A stretch of 64,000 nt of DNA from Blautia coccoides (lineage in GTDB: Bacteria; Bacillota; Clostridia; Lachnospirales; Lachnospiraceae): the NCBI RefSeq assembly GCF_034355335.1, contig NZ_CP136422.1:1119001-1183000 (forward strand). Reading direction: 5' to 3'. Within the stretch, counting starts at the first letter, position 1, and each line of letters opens with the position of its first letter. Below, piece by piece: positions 1-8,784 of the stretch. The notes under the pieces are model-generated. The model had not been told where the DNA came from, searched no databases, and was given only the letters and a program-made list of their open reading frames with translations. Both the position numbers and the translations under genes were made by a program.

Positions 1-444
1 ATGAGTATCGAATCAGGGGCAGCCAAACGTCCCACTGCGGAGAAGGGCAGCCTGGAGGTTCCTGACGGTATGGGATATGCGGGTGTGATGCTGGACTGTA
101 TCGAGGGGATGCAGAGCAAAGAGGGAAAATACCTGGTGCTCTCTGTGGAAAACCAGGGATGTATTCCGGGATTGGCAGACAGTGATGTGGTGGAAGTGAC
201 CTGCCGCGTCTCATCAGAGGGGATCTGCCCGGTACCTGCGGTCCGGGTGCCCCGCCAGTGTGATATCCTGATGCGGCTGATCAAAAATTATGAGTGTCTT
301 ACAGTGGAGGCTGTGAGGAAAGGCTCTTATGAGTATGCAGCCCAGGCGCTTATGCTTCATCCGCTGGTGAACTCCTGGTCTTTGGCCAGGGAACTGCTGG
401 AGGCCTATGACAAAGCCTATGGGGGATTGTTTGGAAAGGAGTAA
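1..444 (+). CDS. GH4 family 6-phospho-glycosidase, C-terminal part (5' truncated by window)
   Basis: The 147 residues match the C-terminal third of glycoside hydrolase family 4 enzymes (LicH/CelF type): the stretch VENQGCIPGLADSDVVEV is followed by a proline-containing segment and the typical LTVEA...ALMLHPLV...A ending. GH4 enzymes cleave phosphorylated or free glycosides by an NAD- and Mn-dependent redox mechanism in the cytoplasm. The family is usually about 440 residues, so the gene almost certainly begins before the window and the ATG at base 1 is internal. The NAD-binding and metal-ligand regions are not visible, so substrate cannot be judged. The stop lies 3 nt before the GH38 gene, which indicates one operon. 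Confidence 0.8.
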   Translation: MSIESGAAKRPTAEKGSLEVPDGMGYAGVMLDCIEGMQSKEGKYLVLSVENQGCIPGLADSDVVEVTCRVSSEGICPVPAVRVPRQCDILMRLIKNYECLTVEAVRKGSYEYAAQALMLHPLVNSWSLARELLEAYDKAYGGLFGKE

Positions 445-447
445 AAA

Positions 448-3400
448 ATGCCGTTTGATTTTCATGATTTTGACAGGATTAAGAATCTGGCAGAGGAACT
501 GCGCGAGCTTCGGTATCGGAAGCTTCAGGATATCCCTTCTTTTCTGTTCTGGGAGGACAGTGACAGAAAGAGCAGGGTGAGTGCCGGGGAGGTCGGGGTG
601 GGATTTTCATTTCGTGGCTGGGATAAATATTACTGGCTGACAGCAGAGGTGGAAATCCCCCAGGAATTTCGCGGGGAGGAAGTGCTGGGCCTTTTTGACT
701 TTGGTGCTCCCGCGGGAACCGGAAATAATGGGAATTTTGAAAGCCTGCTCTATGTAAACGATGAGCCTTATCAGGCTGTGGACGGAAACCACAAGGAAGT
801 GTTCTTTTCCCCGGAGGTTTGTGGGCAGAGACTGAAGCTCAAATTCAGGCTGTGGACAGGACTCAGCGGAGGCGGAATCCCAAAAGACAATGTGATGGAG
901 ATATGCAGGGCACAGATCGGAGTGCTGGATCAGGGTACGGATGACCTCTATTATCTGACCACAGCGGCTCTTGAGACCTATGAAGCTTTGAGTGCGGAGA
1001 ATGAATACCGAGAGTGGATCTTAAATATGCTTGTAAAGGCTTACTGCCTGGTAGATTATACGGAACCGGGCAGCCGGGGCTTTTATGAAAGCGTGTCAGA
1101 GGCAGCCGGATACCTGAATGGGTGTCTGGACGGCCGCGGAAAACCGGATGTCCATGTGACCATGGCAGGCCATACCCATATAGATGTAGCCTGGCTGTGG
1201 CGGTTGTGCCATACCAGAGAGAAAGCTGCCAGGTCATTTTCAACGGTGGACCGCCTGATGGAGAAATATCCGGAATATCACTTTCTGCAGTCCCAGCCCC
1301 AGCTCTATGAATTTATTAAGGAGGACCACCCCGATATTTATGAGAAGATCAAAAAGAGGGTCAAGGAGGGAAAATGGGAGCCATCCGGGGCCATGTGGGT
1401 GGAGTGTGACTGCAATATCGCCTCAGGGGAATCCATGATCCGGCAGATCCTGGTGGGGAAAAATTTCTTCCGAAAAGAATTCGGCTATGAAAGTGAATTT
1501 CTTTGGCTGCCGGATGTGTTTGGGTATTCCTGGGCACTTCCCCAGATTTTAAAGAAATCTGGCGTAAATACCTTTATGACGACCAAGATAAGCTGGAATG
1601 ACACAAACCGCCTGCCCTATGACACCTTTACCTGGAAGGGCATTGACGGAACCGGGGTGACAACCCATTTTGTGACCACCTCCGATCCCGGGGAGGATTA
1701 TTATACATACAACGGAAATTCCGGCCCCAGGGCAGTGAAAAGTGTCTGGGACAATTATAAGAACAAGGATACCAACCGGGAATTACTGATCTCTTACGGC
1801 TATGGAGACGGTGGAGGGGGACCAAACCGGGATATGATACGCCAGATAGAAATGGTTGAGAAGATGCCGGGAATCCCCCATGTAAAAAACCAGTCCGTGA
1901 CGGAGTATTTCCGCGGTCTCAATGCCACGCTGAGAGAAAACCCCATGGAAGGGTATCTTCCGGTGTGGGACGGGGAGCTTTATCTGGAGTTCCACAGAGG
2001 GACTTATACTTCCCAGGCATATAATAAACGGATGAACCGCAGAATGGAATACGGGCTGAGGGATACGGAGATATGCTCCGTGTTAGCCAGAGTATTTGGG
2101 GGCGTTCCCTATGATTCTGAACGGATCCTGCGTGCCTGGAAGATCGTACTCTGCCAGCAGTTCCACGATATCCTGCCGGGGTCGTCCATTAGGGAGGTCT
2201 ATCTTGACAGCCATACGGAATATGAAAAGGCCGCGTCCCTTTTAAGAGAAGTGAATAAGGCCTCCGGCGCTGCTCTCGTCCGGGAATGCAGTAAGGAGCG
2301 GGTGTTTTCCGTATTTAACAGCGGCGGCTGGCTGAGAACCTCTGTGGTCCGGATTCCCCGGAAAGAGGCGGAGTCTGTGTGTGCCGGAGATTACGGCAAA
2401 GGCGGATTTTGCCTGAGAAAGGGAGATGAATGCAGTGCTGAGACGCCCCTTCCCTGTGTGTGGAAAGAGGATGGAGCTTATGTGCTTGTCCGGGATATGA
2501 AACCTTTCTCTTATACGGAAATTGTGTGGGAGCCTGCTCTGCAGTCTGAAGAAGAGACTTTCCGGCAGCCTACAGGGGAAAATATCTGCCCACAGCAGCA
2601 GGATGGGGCAGGAGGAGAAGTCTCGACTCCTTTTTACAGGATAAGCTGGAATGAAAAAGGGCAGCTCACAGGAGTTTATGACAGGGAGGCAGAAAGAGAG
2701 ATGCTGTCCCGGGGTGCCTGTGCCAATGTACTGCAGATCTTTGAGGACAAACCGCGCTGCTTTGACGCCTGGGAACTTGAGCCTACTATTGACAGAAAGA
2801 TGGAGGAGATTACCGAATGTACGGACATCCGGATCTGGAGACACGGGCTGGGCATTGAGGTGTCATTTACCTGGAAATACAATAAGAGTACCATCAGTCA
2901 GACCATGTGCCTCTACAACAGCAAAAAGCGGATTGATTTCAAGACCTCTGTGGACTGGAGGGAGCGGCAGAAGGTGATGAAGGCGGCATTTCCTGTGGAT
3001 ATCCGGGCTGTGGATGCCAGATTTGATATCCAGAACGGTAATATCCGGCGCCCCATCACAAGAAATACAAGCTGGGAGGCTGCAAAATTTGAGGTGGCAG
3101 CCCACAAATGGGCGGATATCTGGGAGACAGGATACGGAGCCGCGCTGCTCAATGACTGTAAATACGGTTATGACCTGAAAGAAAACACAATTCGCCTGAC
3201 ACTTTTAAAGTCTGCCACAGATCCGGATTACAGTGCTGATTTGGGCACCCATACATTTACATACTCGCTGCTGCCTCATTGCCGGGAGTGGTATGACGCG
3301 GGGATAGAACAGGAGGCGTTTGATCTGAACTCACCTATCAGTGCGAAAGCGGGCACCGCAGTTTTGCAGGGGAGCCTTTTGTCCTGGAACAGGGAGAACC

Positions 3401-3663
3401 TCATGGCAGACGCGCTGAAGCAGGCGGAAAACGGAGAGGAGATTGTGCTCAGATTCCATGAATTCCATGGGAGGCGGGGAGAAGTTGAGATATGCCCCGG
3501 TTTTGAAGTAAAGGAATGGTGCGAGTGTAATCTTATGGAGGAACCGGAGAGTCCCTGGAGCTCATCCGGGATCCGTGTATACCTGAAACCCTATGAGATC
3601 AAAACACTGCTTCTGCGTGTAGAGAATGGTCAGAGGACGGAAAGCGGGGATCTTGTGTTATGA
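448..3663 (+). CDS. GH38 alpha-mannosidase (first copy)
   Basis: A 1071-residue protein of the bacterial GH38 type, which removes alpha-linked mannose with retention and a divalent metal. The N-terminal region is a beta domain. The catalytic domain starts near residue 240 with HTHIDVAWLW (His242, Asp246 as probable metal ligands), has the nucleophile motif WLPDVFGYS (Asp356) and the ligand His573 in QFHDILPGSS. Beta-sandwich domains follow to the C-terminus. There is no signal peptide, so it should act in the cytoplasm on imported oligosaccharides. The ATG has AAGGAG just upstream. It overlaps the next gene by ATGA. A paralogue lies at 37619-40762 and shares TTKISWN and GYGDGGGGP motifs. Confidence 0.95.
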   Translation: MPFDFHDFDRIKNLAEELRELRYRKLQDIPSFLFWEDSDRKSRVSAGEVGVGFSFRGWDKYYWLTAEVEIPQEFRGEEVLGLFDFGAPAGTGNNGNFESLLYVNDEPYQAVDGNHKEVFFSPEVCGQRLKLKFRLWTGLSGGGIPKDNVMEICRAQIGVLDQGTDDLYYLTTAALETYEALSAENEYREWILNMLVKAYCLVDYTEPGSRGFYESVSEAAGYLNGCLDGRGKPDVHVTMAGHTHIDVAWLWRLCHTREKAARSFSTVDRLMEKYPEYHFLQSQPQLYEFIKEDHPDIYEKIKKRVKEGKWEPSGAMWVECDCNIASGESMIRQILVGKNFFRKEFGYESEFLWLPDVFGYSWALPQILKKSGVNTFMTTKISWNDTNRLPYDTFTWKGIDGTGVTTHFVTTSDPGEDYYTYNGNSGPRAVKSVWDNYKNKDTNRELLISYGYGDGGGGPNRDMIRQIEMVEKMPGIPHVKNQSVTEYFRGLNATLRENPMEGYLPVWDGELYLEFHRGTYTSQAYNKRMNRRMEYGLRDTEICSVLARVFGGVPYDSERILRAWKIVLCQQFHDILPGSSIREVYLDSHTEYEKAASLLREVNKASGAALVRECSKERVFSVFNSGGWLRTSVVRIPRKEAESVCAGDYGKGGFCLRKGDECSAETPLPCVWKEDGAYVLVRDMKPFSYTEIVWEPALQSEEETFRQPTGENICPQQQDGAGGEVSTPFYRISWNEKGQLTGVYDREAEREMLSRGACANVLQIFEDKPRCFDAWELEPTIDRKMEEITECTDIRIWRHGLGIEVSFTWKYNKSTISQTMCLYNSKKRIDFKTSVDWRERQKVMKAAFPVDIRAVDARFDIQNGNIRRPITRNTSWEAAKFEVAAHKWADIWETGYGAALLNDCKYGYDLKENTIRLTLLKSATDPDYSADLGTHTFTYSLLPHCREWYDAGIEQEAFDLNSPISAKAGTAVLQGSLLSWNRENLMADALKQAENGEEIVLRFHEFHGRRGEVEICPGFEVKEWCECNLMEEPESPWSSSGIRVYLKPYEIKTLLLRVENGQRTESGDLVL

Positions 3664-5030
3664 AGATAATTCTGAAATGTCCGGAAGGGGTTGTGCCCGG
3701 AGGAGCGGATACCGCTGTCTGTACAGAAGTGATTCCGGAGAGTATGGATGTCTGCCGGCTGGCAGAACAATTCTGCCGGCTGGGAAGACAGCGGGAGGGA
3801 TGCTTTCTAATACGGCTGGACGGGGACGGCACTGCTTCGCTGCCTTTAAAGGAGGAGACGCAGATACAGATGGTGCGTGTCATGGTGCGTTCTCTCTATC
3901 AGGGTGCCTACAGTTTACGTAAAGAGGGAATGAAGGAACTCAAAAAAGAGGATATATTCGGAATGCGTGAGATCCTGCAGGATTTTGGAAATGCGGTATT
4001 TTATATAGAAAGTGACGCGGCAGAGGACAGCGGGCTTATACGCGCAGTCCGATACGGGGAGCTGGAAGGAAAATGTATTGCCTATGCCAGAAGCCTGGGC
4101 AATCTTCCGGCAAATTACCTGGGAACAGAGGAATTTGCCGGGTATATCAGGAATCTGGCTGGGAAACTGGGAGTATCCTGCAGGATACTGGACCATATGG
4201 ACCTAAAGGAGCAGGGATTCGGAGGAATCTTGGCGGTGAACCAGGGCAGTGCCCGTGGAGCAAAAATGGCGCTCCTCATCAGGGAATGCGTTCCGGGACA
4301 GGCATTTACAGCTTTGGTGGGCAAGGGTATTCTCTTTGACAGCGGCGGATATCATTTAAAGTCTATGAAATCCATGGAGGGAATGAAGTTTGATATGTGC
4401 GGTGCGGCCAATGTACTGGAGGCCTTTGAGATTCTTGTACGGGAGGATACGAAAGAAAACCTTATAGCAGTTCTACCCCTGGCGGAGAACGCCATCGGCC
4501 CGCAGGCCTGCCGGATGGGAGATGTGATCACCATGCTGGACGGCACCACAGTGGAAATCTACAACACGGACGCAGAGGGGCGTCTTATATTGGCGGATGC
4601 GCTGGCATATGCCCAGCAGCAGGGAGCCGGGCGGATCGTGGATCTGGCTACCCTGACATACTCCTGTCATAATGCGCTGGGGGACCGGGTCACGGGAATG
4701 TTTTCCAATGATGAGCGTATGAGCAGTGATTTTATAGATGCTGCGGGTGAAGCGGGAGAACCGGTATGGAGACTGCCTTTGGGCAGCCATTACCGGGAGC
4801 TGCTTGCCTGGAGCAGCACTGCGGATCTGGCTAATTATGCCCCCGAAAAAGGGGCAGGAGCCAGTGTGGCTGCGTGTTTTCTGGAATCTTTTATCCGGGA
4901 AGGGGTAGAATGGCTCCATCTGGATGCCGTTGGCCCCAGTGTGATGCGGGGAAGGGACGGGAGAATGGCAGAGGGCGCTACAGGGGCCAACATTGCATCA
5001 ATCGTCACATTTTTAGAGAAGGGAAACTGA
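3660..5030 (+). CDS. M17 leucyl aminopeptidase family protein
   Basis: A 456-residue cytosolic aminopeptidase of peptidase family M17. The C-terminal catalytic domain shows GKGILFDSGG (Lys222, Asp227) and the family signature NTDAEGRL (Asp304, Glu306, Arg308), which supply the two-metal site and catalytic arginine. The N-terminal half is the variable M17 domain. It overlaps the mannosidase stop by ATGA, so translation is probably coupled. Finding a peptidase in a mannosidase operon is unusual; trimming of glycopeptide peptides is one possible reason, but that is inference. The Shine-Dalgarno is weak, as expected for a coupled start. Confidence 0.92.
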   Translation: MKIILKCPEGVVPGGADTAVCTEVIPESMDVCRLAEQFCRLGRQREGCFLIRLDGDGTASLPLKEETQIQMVRVMVRSLYQGAYSLRKEGMKELKKEDIFGMREILQDFGNAVFYIESDAAEDSGLIRAVRYGELEGKCIAYARSLGNLPANYLGTEEFAGYIRNLAGKLGVSCRILDHMDLKEQGFGGILAVNQGSARGAKMALLIRECVPGQAFTALVGKGILFDSGGYHLKSMKSMEGMKFDMCGAANVLEAFEILVREDTKENLIAVLPLAENAIGPQACRMGDVITMLDGTTVEIYNTDAEGRLILADALAYAQQQGAGRIVDLATLTYSCHNALGDRVTGMFSNDERMSSDFIDAAGEAGEPVWRLPLGSHYRELLAWSSTADLANYAPEKGAGASVAACFLESFIREGVEWLHLDAVGPSVMRGRDGRMAEGATGANIASIVTFLEKGN

Positions 5031-5034
5031 GAGG

Positions 5035-6609
5035 ATGGATTATAGATTTGACGGCAGGATTTCCAAGGAGGTCCTGGAGAATTATCTGTCGCGGGCAGTG
5101 ACAGCGGCAGGACTTTTTGAGAGCGGGACGCTGACGGATGACCTGCGGGTGATAGGGGAATTGGGAGTAAAATTCCTGGGACGTGCCTCCGGAATCTGGT
5201 ATATGACCGAGGACGATGAGGTGCATTTTGCAAAGTCTGCGGCACTGGCAGGAAGAGTTCATGAAGTGGACCCGGAGATTATCCTGCAGGCATGTATTTT
5301 TGAATGGGTGACAGAGAGGATAGAGACAGTGAAGATACCGGAGTTCGTGTTCCGTGATTTTGGGATGGAGCCGGAGGACAGGTGCTTTTGTCTGGCAGAT
5401 ACTTTGTTTCCCGGGGAACCGGCGGGATTTGTGAGTCACAGAGAGGAGCCGGAGAAGAATGGAGGAATTCCTGATCTGAACCGGCAGGAGGCCAGAATGT
5501 GGTTTTATTACCGGGCAGCGCGCTATATCGACTGCGGTTATGAAGCGCTCCATATGGGGCAGGTGCATCTGTATACGGCAAATGACAGAGGCATGGTGAA
5601 GACTCAGGAGCTTTTCGAGATGATACGCAGGTATGCTGCCGTCCATGGCAGACGGCATAAGGTTCTTATGGATGCCCACACCCATGGGGTGAATCGGAGG
5701 GGAAAGCTGCTGTTTGATTATCACGCCATGCCATTTACCCGGATGCCTCTTTTGGAACGTGAGGGTACGGAATTGGTGCTTGTCCGGGAAGGATTCAGTG
5801 AGGGCGGCGTCAATCCCAACGGCTGGTCGGCACAGGCAATGCCCTATCTGATGGAATACGACAACTGGGGCGGTCTGGTGGTGGAGGACCCGGCCCGGTA
5901 TTCCAGGGAAGAGCTGGCCTTTAAGGACTGGTGGGGATATGACCAGATTGCCTGGTTTGCCCATCAGAACTTTGAAGAGAGGAATCATTTTCTGGAATAT
6001 ACATACCGCTGGCTGGAAGTGAACAACGCGTGCGGTTTTTTTGAGATTCCCTTTCGGCGTATGCTGGGCGATGCGCCGGTGACTATGGAGCGGGGGAACG
6101 GAGGAGACCGGGATATCCAGAAATTTTATCAGATCAATAAAAAAAGTCCCGCCTGCCCCATGGGATTCGGCCAGGAGGATACAGTAAAACGGCTTTGGCA
6201 GGAAGGACACCGCCTGAGAGAACTGGCTGCCAACCCGGAGCTTCAGATCAAATACGGAGCGGAAGCAGTCTATGACCCGGAGACAGGGATCAAGCTCCCC
6301 GAAAAGGTAGTAGTTTACGGAAGCTTTCAGCCTTATGTGGGAGCTGTGAAAAATGATTCCAACAGTGAAGTGACCAGGATGTATTATATAGGAAATAACA
6401 CATACACACTGAGCGTGCTGATTCCCTATAGGGGTACATATGATTTTGCGGTCTCCACTTATGGAACACTGTCGGCTACCTACTGCGGCGACGGATATCC
6501 CAGAAGCGGAAGTTCCAATAAGGGAACCTTTATGGTGGAGAAAGACAATGCTGCGGTGCGCTTCCGTTTTGATTTCACTGACTGCAAAGTCCGGGTGGAA
6601 ATCTTCTAA
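5035..6609 (+). CDS. Uncharacterised 524-residue protein, perhaps a TIM-barrel-like hydrolase with C-terminal beta domain
   Basis: I do not recognise this family. The protein has no signal peptide or membrane segment and is rich in Trp, Tyr and Gly. Residues 1-400 alternate strands and helices as in a barrel, with polar clusters that could be catalytic: DAHTHG at 213-218, FDYHAMPF soon after, and WWGYDQIAWFAHQNF near 303-317. The last 100 residues (from KVVVYGSF) look like a beta-sandwich resembling a carbohydrate-binding module. It starts 4 nt after the M17 stop and is the last gene of the GH4-GH38-M17 operon, so a role in glycan or glycopeptide handling is inferred from context only. Confidence 0.75.
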   Translation: MDYRFDGRISKEVLENYLSRAVTAAGLFESGTLTDDLRVIGELGVKFLGRASGIWYMTEDDEVHFAKSAALAGRVHEVDPEIILQACIFEWVTERIETVKIPEFVFRDFGMEPEDRCFCLADTLFPGEPAGFVSHREEPEKNGGIPDLNRQEARMWFYYRAARYIDCGYEALHMGQVHLYTANDRGMVKTQELFEMIRRYAAVHGRRHKVLMDAHTHGVNRRGKLLFDYHAMPFTRMPLLEREGTELVLVREGFSEGGVNPNGWSAQAMPYLMEYDNWGGLVVEDPARYSREELAFKDWWGYDQIAWFAHQNFEERNHFLEYTYRWLEVNNACGFFEIPFRRMLGDAPVTMERGNGGDRDIQKFYQINKKSPACPMGFGQEDTVKRLWQEGHRLRELAANPELQIKYGAEAVYDPETGIKLPEKVVVYGSFQPYVGAVKNDSNSEVTRMYYIGNNTYTLSVLIPYRGTYDFAVSTYGTLSATYCGDGYPRSGSSNKGTFMVEKDNAAVRFRFDFTDCKVRVEIF

Positions 6610-6634
6610 AAGGCAGGGAATCTTGCCGCCTTTT
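6608..6634 (+). terminator. Weak hairpin at the end of the GH4-GH38 operon
   Basis: AAAAGGC and GCCTTTT form a 7-bp stem around a 13-nt loop and overlap the stop codon of the 524-residue protein. The T run is only four bases, so termination would be weak. Confidence 0.45.
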
Positions 6635-6709
6635 CACCAGGTGCCTGCTGTGCCCGGGAAAAATAGTAACTGGCAAGTAAAGTTAAACGGATATTTGCAA
6701 AGAATAAGG

Positions 6710-6738
6710 TTGCTTTTTAAAAGCCCCTAGGCTATAAT
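6710..6738 (+). promoter_or_regulatory. Sigma-A type promoter before the Rpn pseudogene
   Basis: TTGCTT, 17 bp, TATAAT. The -10 is perfect and the spacing ideal. It lies about 50 bp before the broken Rpn-type gene, so the pseudogene may still be transcribed. Confidence 0.65.
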
Positions 6739-6788
6739 CATATTACAGACAGGTATCTTCCGTGTCATATTCTCTCAGGAGGAATCAC

Positions 6789-7458
6789 ATGGCAAGGAAG
6801 AAATTTGAGGAACTGGATCTATGTGATCCGTTTTTATTTGCAGCAGCGCTGGAAGATGAGGCAATATGTCGTCTGATACTGGAGACAATACTCGGTCGTC
6901 CGATCACAAAAGTAAGAGTCCATGCAGAGCATACGATTTTGTACAGCTCTGATTTCAGAAGTGTGAGACTGGATATATATGCAAGCGACGAAGTACAGGT
7001 AGAGTACAATATAGAGATGCAGAATGAAGATGAGCATAATCTTGCAAAACGAAGCCGCTATTACCAGGGAGAGATGGATATCACATCCCTGAAGCCGGGG
7101 GAAGATTTTTCTGAACACTAAAGGGAAAAATCAGGAGAGCGTTTCAGAAGAACTGATCCGTTTACTGAAGTACATAGAAAACAGTACAGATACATGCGCG
7201 GCGGAGTCAGAGAATGAAACCATTCAGGAAATTCACAGCAGAATCAAAGAAATGAAGAAAAACCGTAATCTGGGGGTGAGGTATATGCAGATGGAAGAAC
7301 TGCTGAAAAAACGGGAGTTGAAAGGCAGGGAAATTGAGAAAAATAGACTTAAAGAGCTAGCCTTTAAGCTGTCCGGGGACGGCAGAGAAAAGGAACTCAT
7401 AGAAGCAGCCTCGAATCCCAATCTGCTTGAAAAGCTGTATCAGGAATACGGCATTTAA
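6789..7458 (+). pseudogene. Rpn/PD-(D/E)XK nuclease family transposase, internally deleted and frameshifted
   Basis: The ATG at 6789 follows AGGAGG. The first 110 residues (ARKKFEELDLCDPFLF...VEYNIEMQNEDEH..KRSRYYQGEMDITSLKPGEDF) match the N-terminus of Rpn-type recombination-promoting nuclease/putative transposase proteins. Reading stops at TAA 7119-7121. Two bases over, another frame opens with KIFLNTKGKN and continues to 7458 with the family's C-terminal helices (SEELIRLLKYIENST ... LLEKLYQEYGI). The expected middle segment of roughly 60-70 residues is missing, so the gene has lost sequence and frame at about 7104-7117. A shorter ORF with ATG at 7252 could still yield a C-terminal fragment. 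Confidence 0.85.
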
Positions 7459-7635
7459 TGCGGTCAACGCAGTAAATGCGCAAAACTGTTCAATGTTATA
7501 TCAATTCTAAACAAATCAAAATATCTGCAGGCGAATGCCCGTCGTTCGCCTGTCAAAACAAATTCTATTAAAATTCCATTAAAATCATGAATATGGCATG
7601 GAACCTGTCTGTATTTCATTAATTTCAAACATACC

Positions 7636-7718
7636 CTAGAATTTCTCCAGTTGACACTAATTTTTCCACTCCTTTGTCTAGAATTCATCCAGAAAACCTA
7701 CAATTTCTCAACTATAAT
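7636..7718 (+). promoter_or_regulatory. Direct-repeat operator candidate and -10 before the mannoside ABC importer
   Basis: CTAGAATTTCTCCAG at 7636-7650 and CTAGAATTCATCCAG at 7678-7692 agree at 13 of 15 positions and lie 42 bp apart, four helical turns. A TATAAT follows at 7713-7718 with no good -35, the usual picture for an activator-dependent promoter. TTGACA at 7651-7656 directly after the first repeat has no good -10 partner. The stretch 7459-7635 shows nothing else that I can identify. Confidence 0.5.
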
Positions 7719-7814
7719 TTCCCCTATCTTCCATGTATAGTAAATATATACAAAACAGAACGCCAAAACCCCCGGCCGGCAGGGATTTTGACGGGATGAG
7801 AGGGAGGTATTCAA

Positions 7815-8768
7815 TTGAAACAGAAGAAGAAAAAAGAAAAGATAGGCTTCTTCACCCGTGTCAAAACAAACAAAGAACTGTTGCTGCTGAGCCTTCCGGG
7901 AACCGCGTGGTTTTTCCTATTTGCGTATTTGCCGCTGTTCGGTATCCTGGTAGCTTTCAAGAAATTCCGTTTGACAGGCAGTAATTTTTTCACAAGCCTG
8001 CTGACCAGTGAATTCGTAGGCTTTGACAACTTTAAGTTTTTGTTTTCCAGCGGTGACGCATGGATCATTTTGAGAAACACGGTTTTATACAATGCTGCAT
8101 TCATCATTCTTGGTGTCGTGCTCCCGGTTATTGTGGCATTAATGCTAAATGAACTTCGCAACAAGGGCATGGCTAAAATCTATCAAAGCTCCATGTTTCT
8201 GCCCTACTTCCTGTCCTGGGTAGTTGTCAGCTACTGTATATTCGCATTCTTAAACCCGGAAAAAGGTTATTTTAACTCTGTACTTGCACACTTTGGGATT
8301 GACGGGATTTCCTGGTATACGGAGAAATCCATGTGGCCCTTCATTATCATCTTCATGAGTCAGTGGAAAGGCATCGGCTACAACACTGTCGTATATCTAG
8401 CATCCATCTGCGGTATCAACAAAACATATTATGAGGCAGCAGTCCTTGACGGAGCAAGCAAATGGCAGCAGATCAAGTACATTACCCTGCCGCTTTTAAA
8501 ACCGGTCATCACCATACTGCTGATCATGGCAGTAGGAGGAATCTTCAAATCAGATTTCGGCCTGTTCTATCAGCTTCCTCAGGATTCCGGTCCGCTGTAT
8601 CCGGTTACCAATGTACTTGACACTTATATCTTCCGTGCACTGAAGACGAACGGTGAGCTAGGAATGAGTTCCGCGGCAGCGCTGTTCCAGTCAACGGTAG
8701 GATTTATACTTATCATGATCGCCAACAAACTGGTAGCCAGAGTTGACAGTGAAAACGCATTATTCTAG
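7815..8768 (+). CDS. ABC sugar transporter permease, LplB type
   Basis: A 317-residue inner-membrane permease of the CUT1 (MalF-like) group, closest in style to LplB. A lysine-rich N-terminus precedes six hydrophobic segments, and the EAA loop is visible as YYEAAVLDGASKWQQIKYITLPLL, the site that docks an ATPase. The start is TTG at 7815 with GGGAGG eight bases upstream; no ATG fits better. It begins an operon with a second permease, a binding lipoprotein, a sugar isomerase and a beta-mannosidase. No ATPase gene is present, so a shared MsmK-type ATPase elsewhere is inferred. Confidence 0.92.
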   Translation: MKQKKKKEKIGFFTRVKTNKELLLLSLPGTAWFFLFAYLPLFGILVAFKKFRLTGSNFFTSLLTSEFVGFDNFKFLFSSGDAWIILRNTVLYNAAFIILGVVLPVIVALMLNELRNKGMAKIYQSSMFLPYFLSWVVVSYCIFAFLNPEKGYFNSVLAHFGIDGISWYTEKSMWPFIIIFMSQWKGIGYNTVVYLASICGINKTYYEAAVLDGASKWQQIKYITLPLLKPVITILLIMAVGGIFKSDFGLFYQLPQDSGPLYPVTNVLDTYIFRALKTNGELGMSSAAALFQSTVGFILIMIANKLVARVDSENALF

Positions 8769-8784
8769 GGAGGAGGTAAGGAGA

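Noticed and set aside
2242..2844. 200-codon minus-strand ORF
   Set aside because: It is antisense to the conserved GH38 gene.
5005..6210. 401-codon minus-strand ORF
   Set aside because: It lies antisense to the end of the M17 gene and to the 524-residue protein. The plus-strand frame fits the operon spacing (4 nt) and is complete from start to stop, whereas the minus frame has no promoter or related product.
7252..7458. Separate small gene of 68 codons
   Set aside because: Its sequence is the C-terminal end of the broken Rpn-type gene, in frame with KIFLNTKGKN upstream; it has no ribosome binding site of its own.
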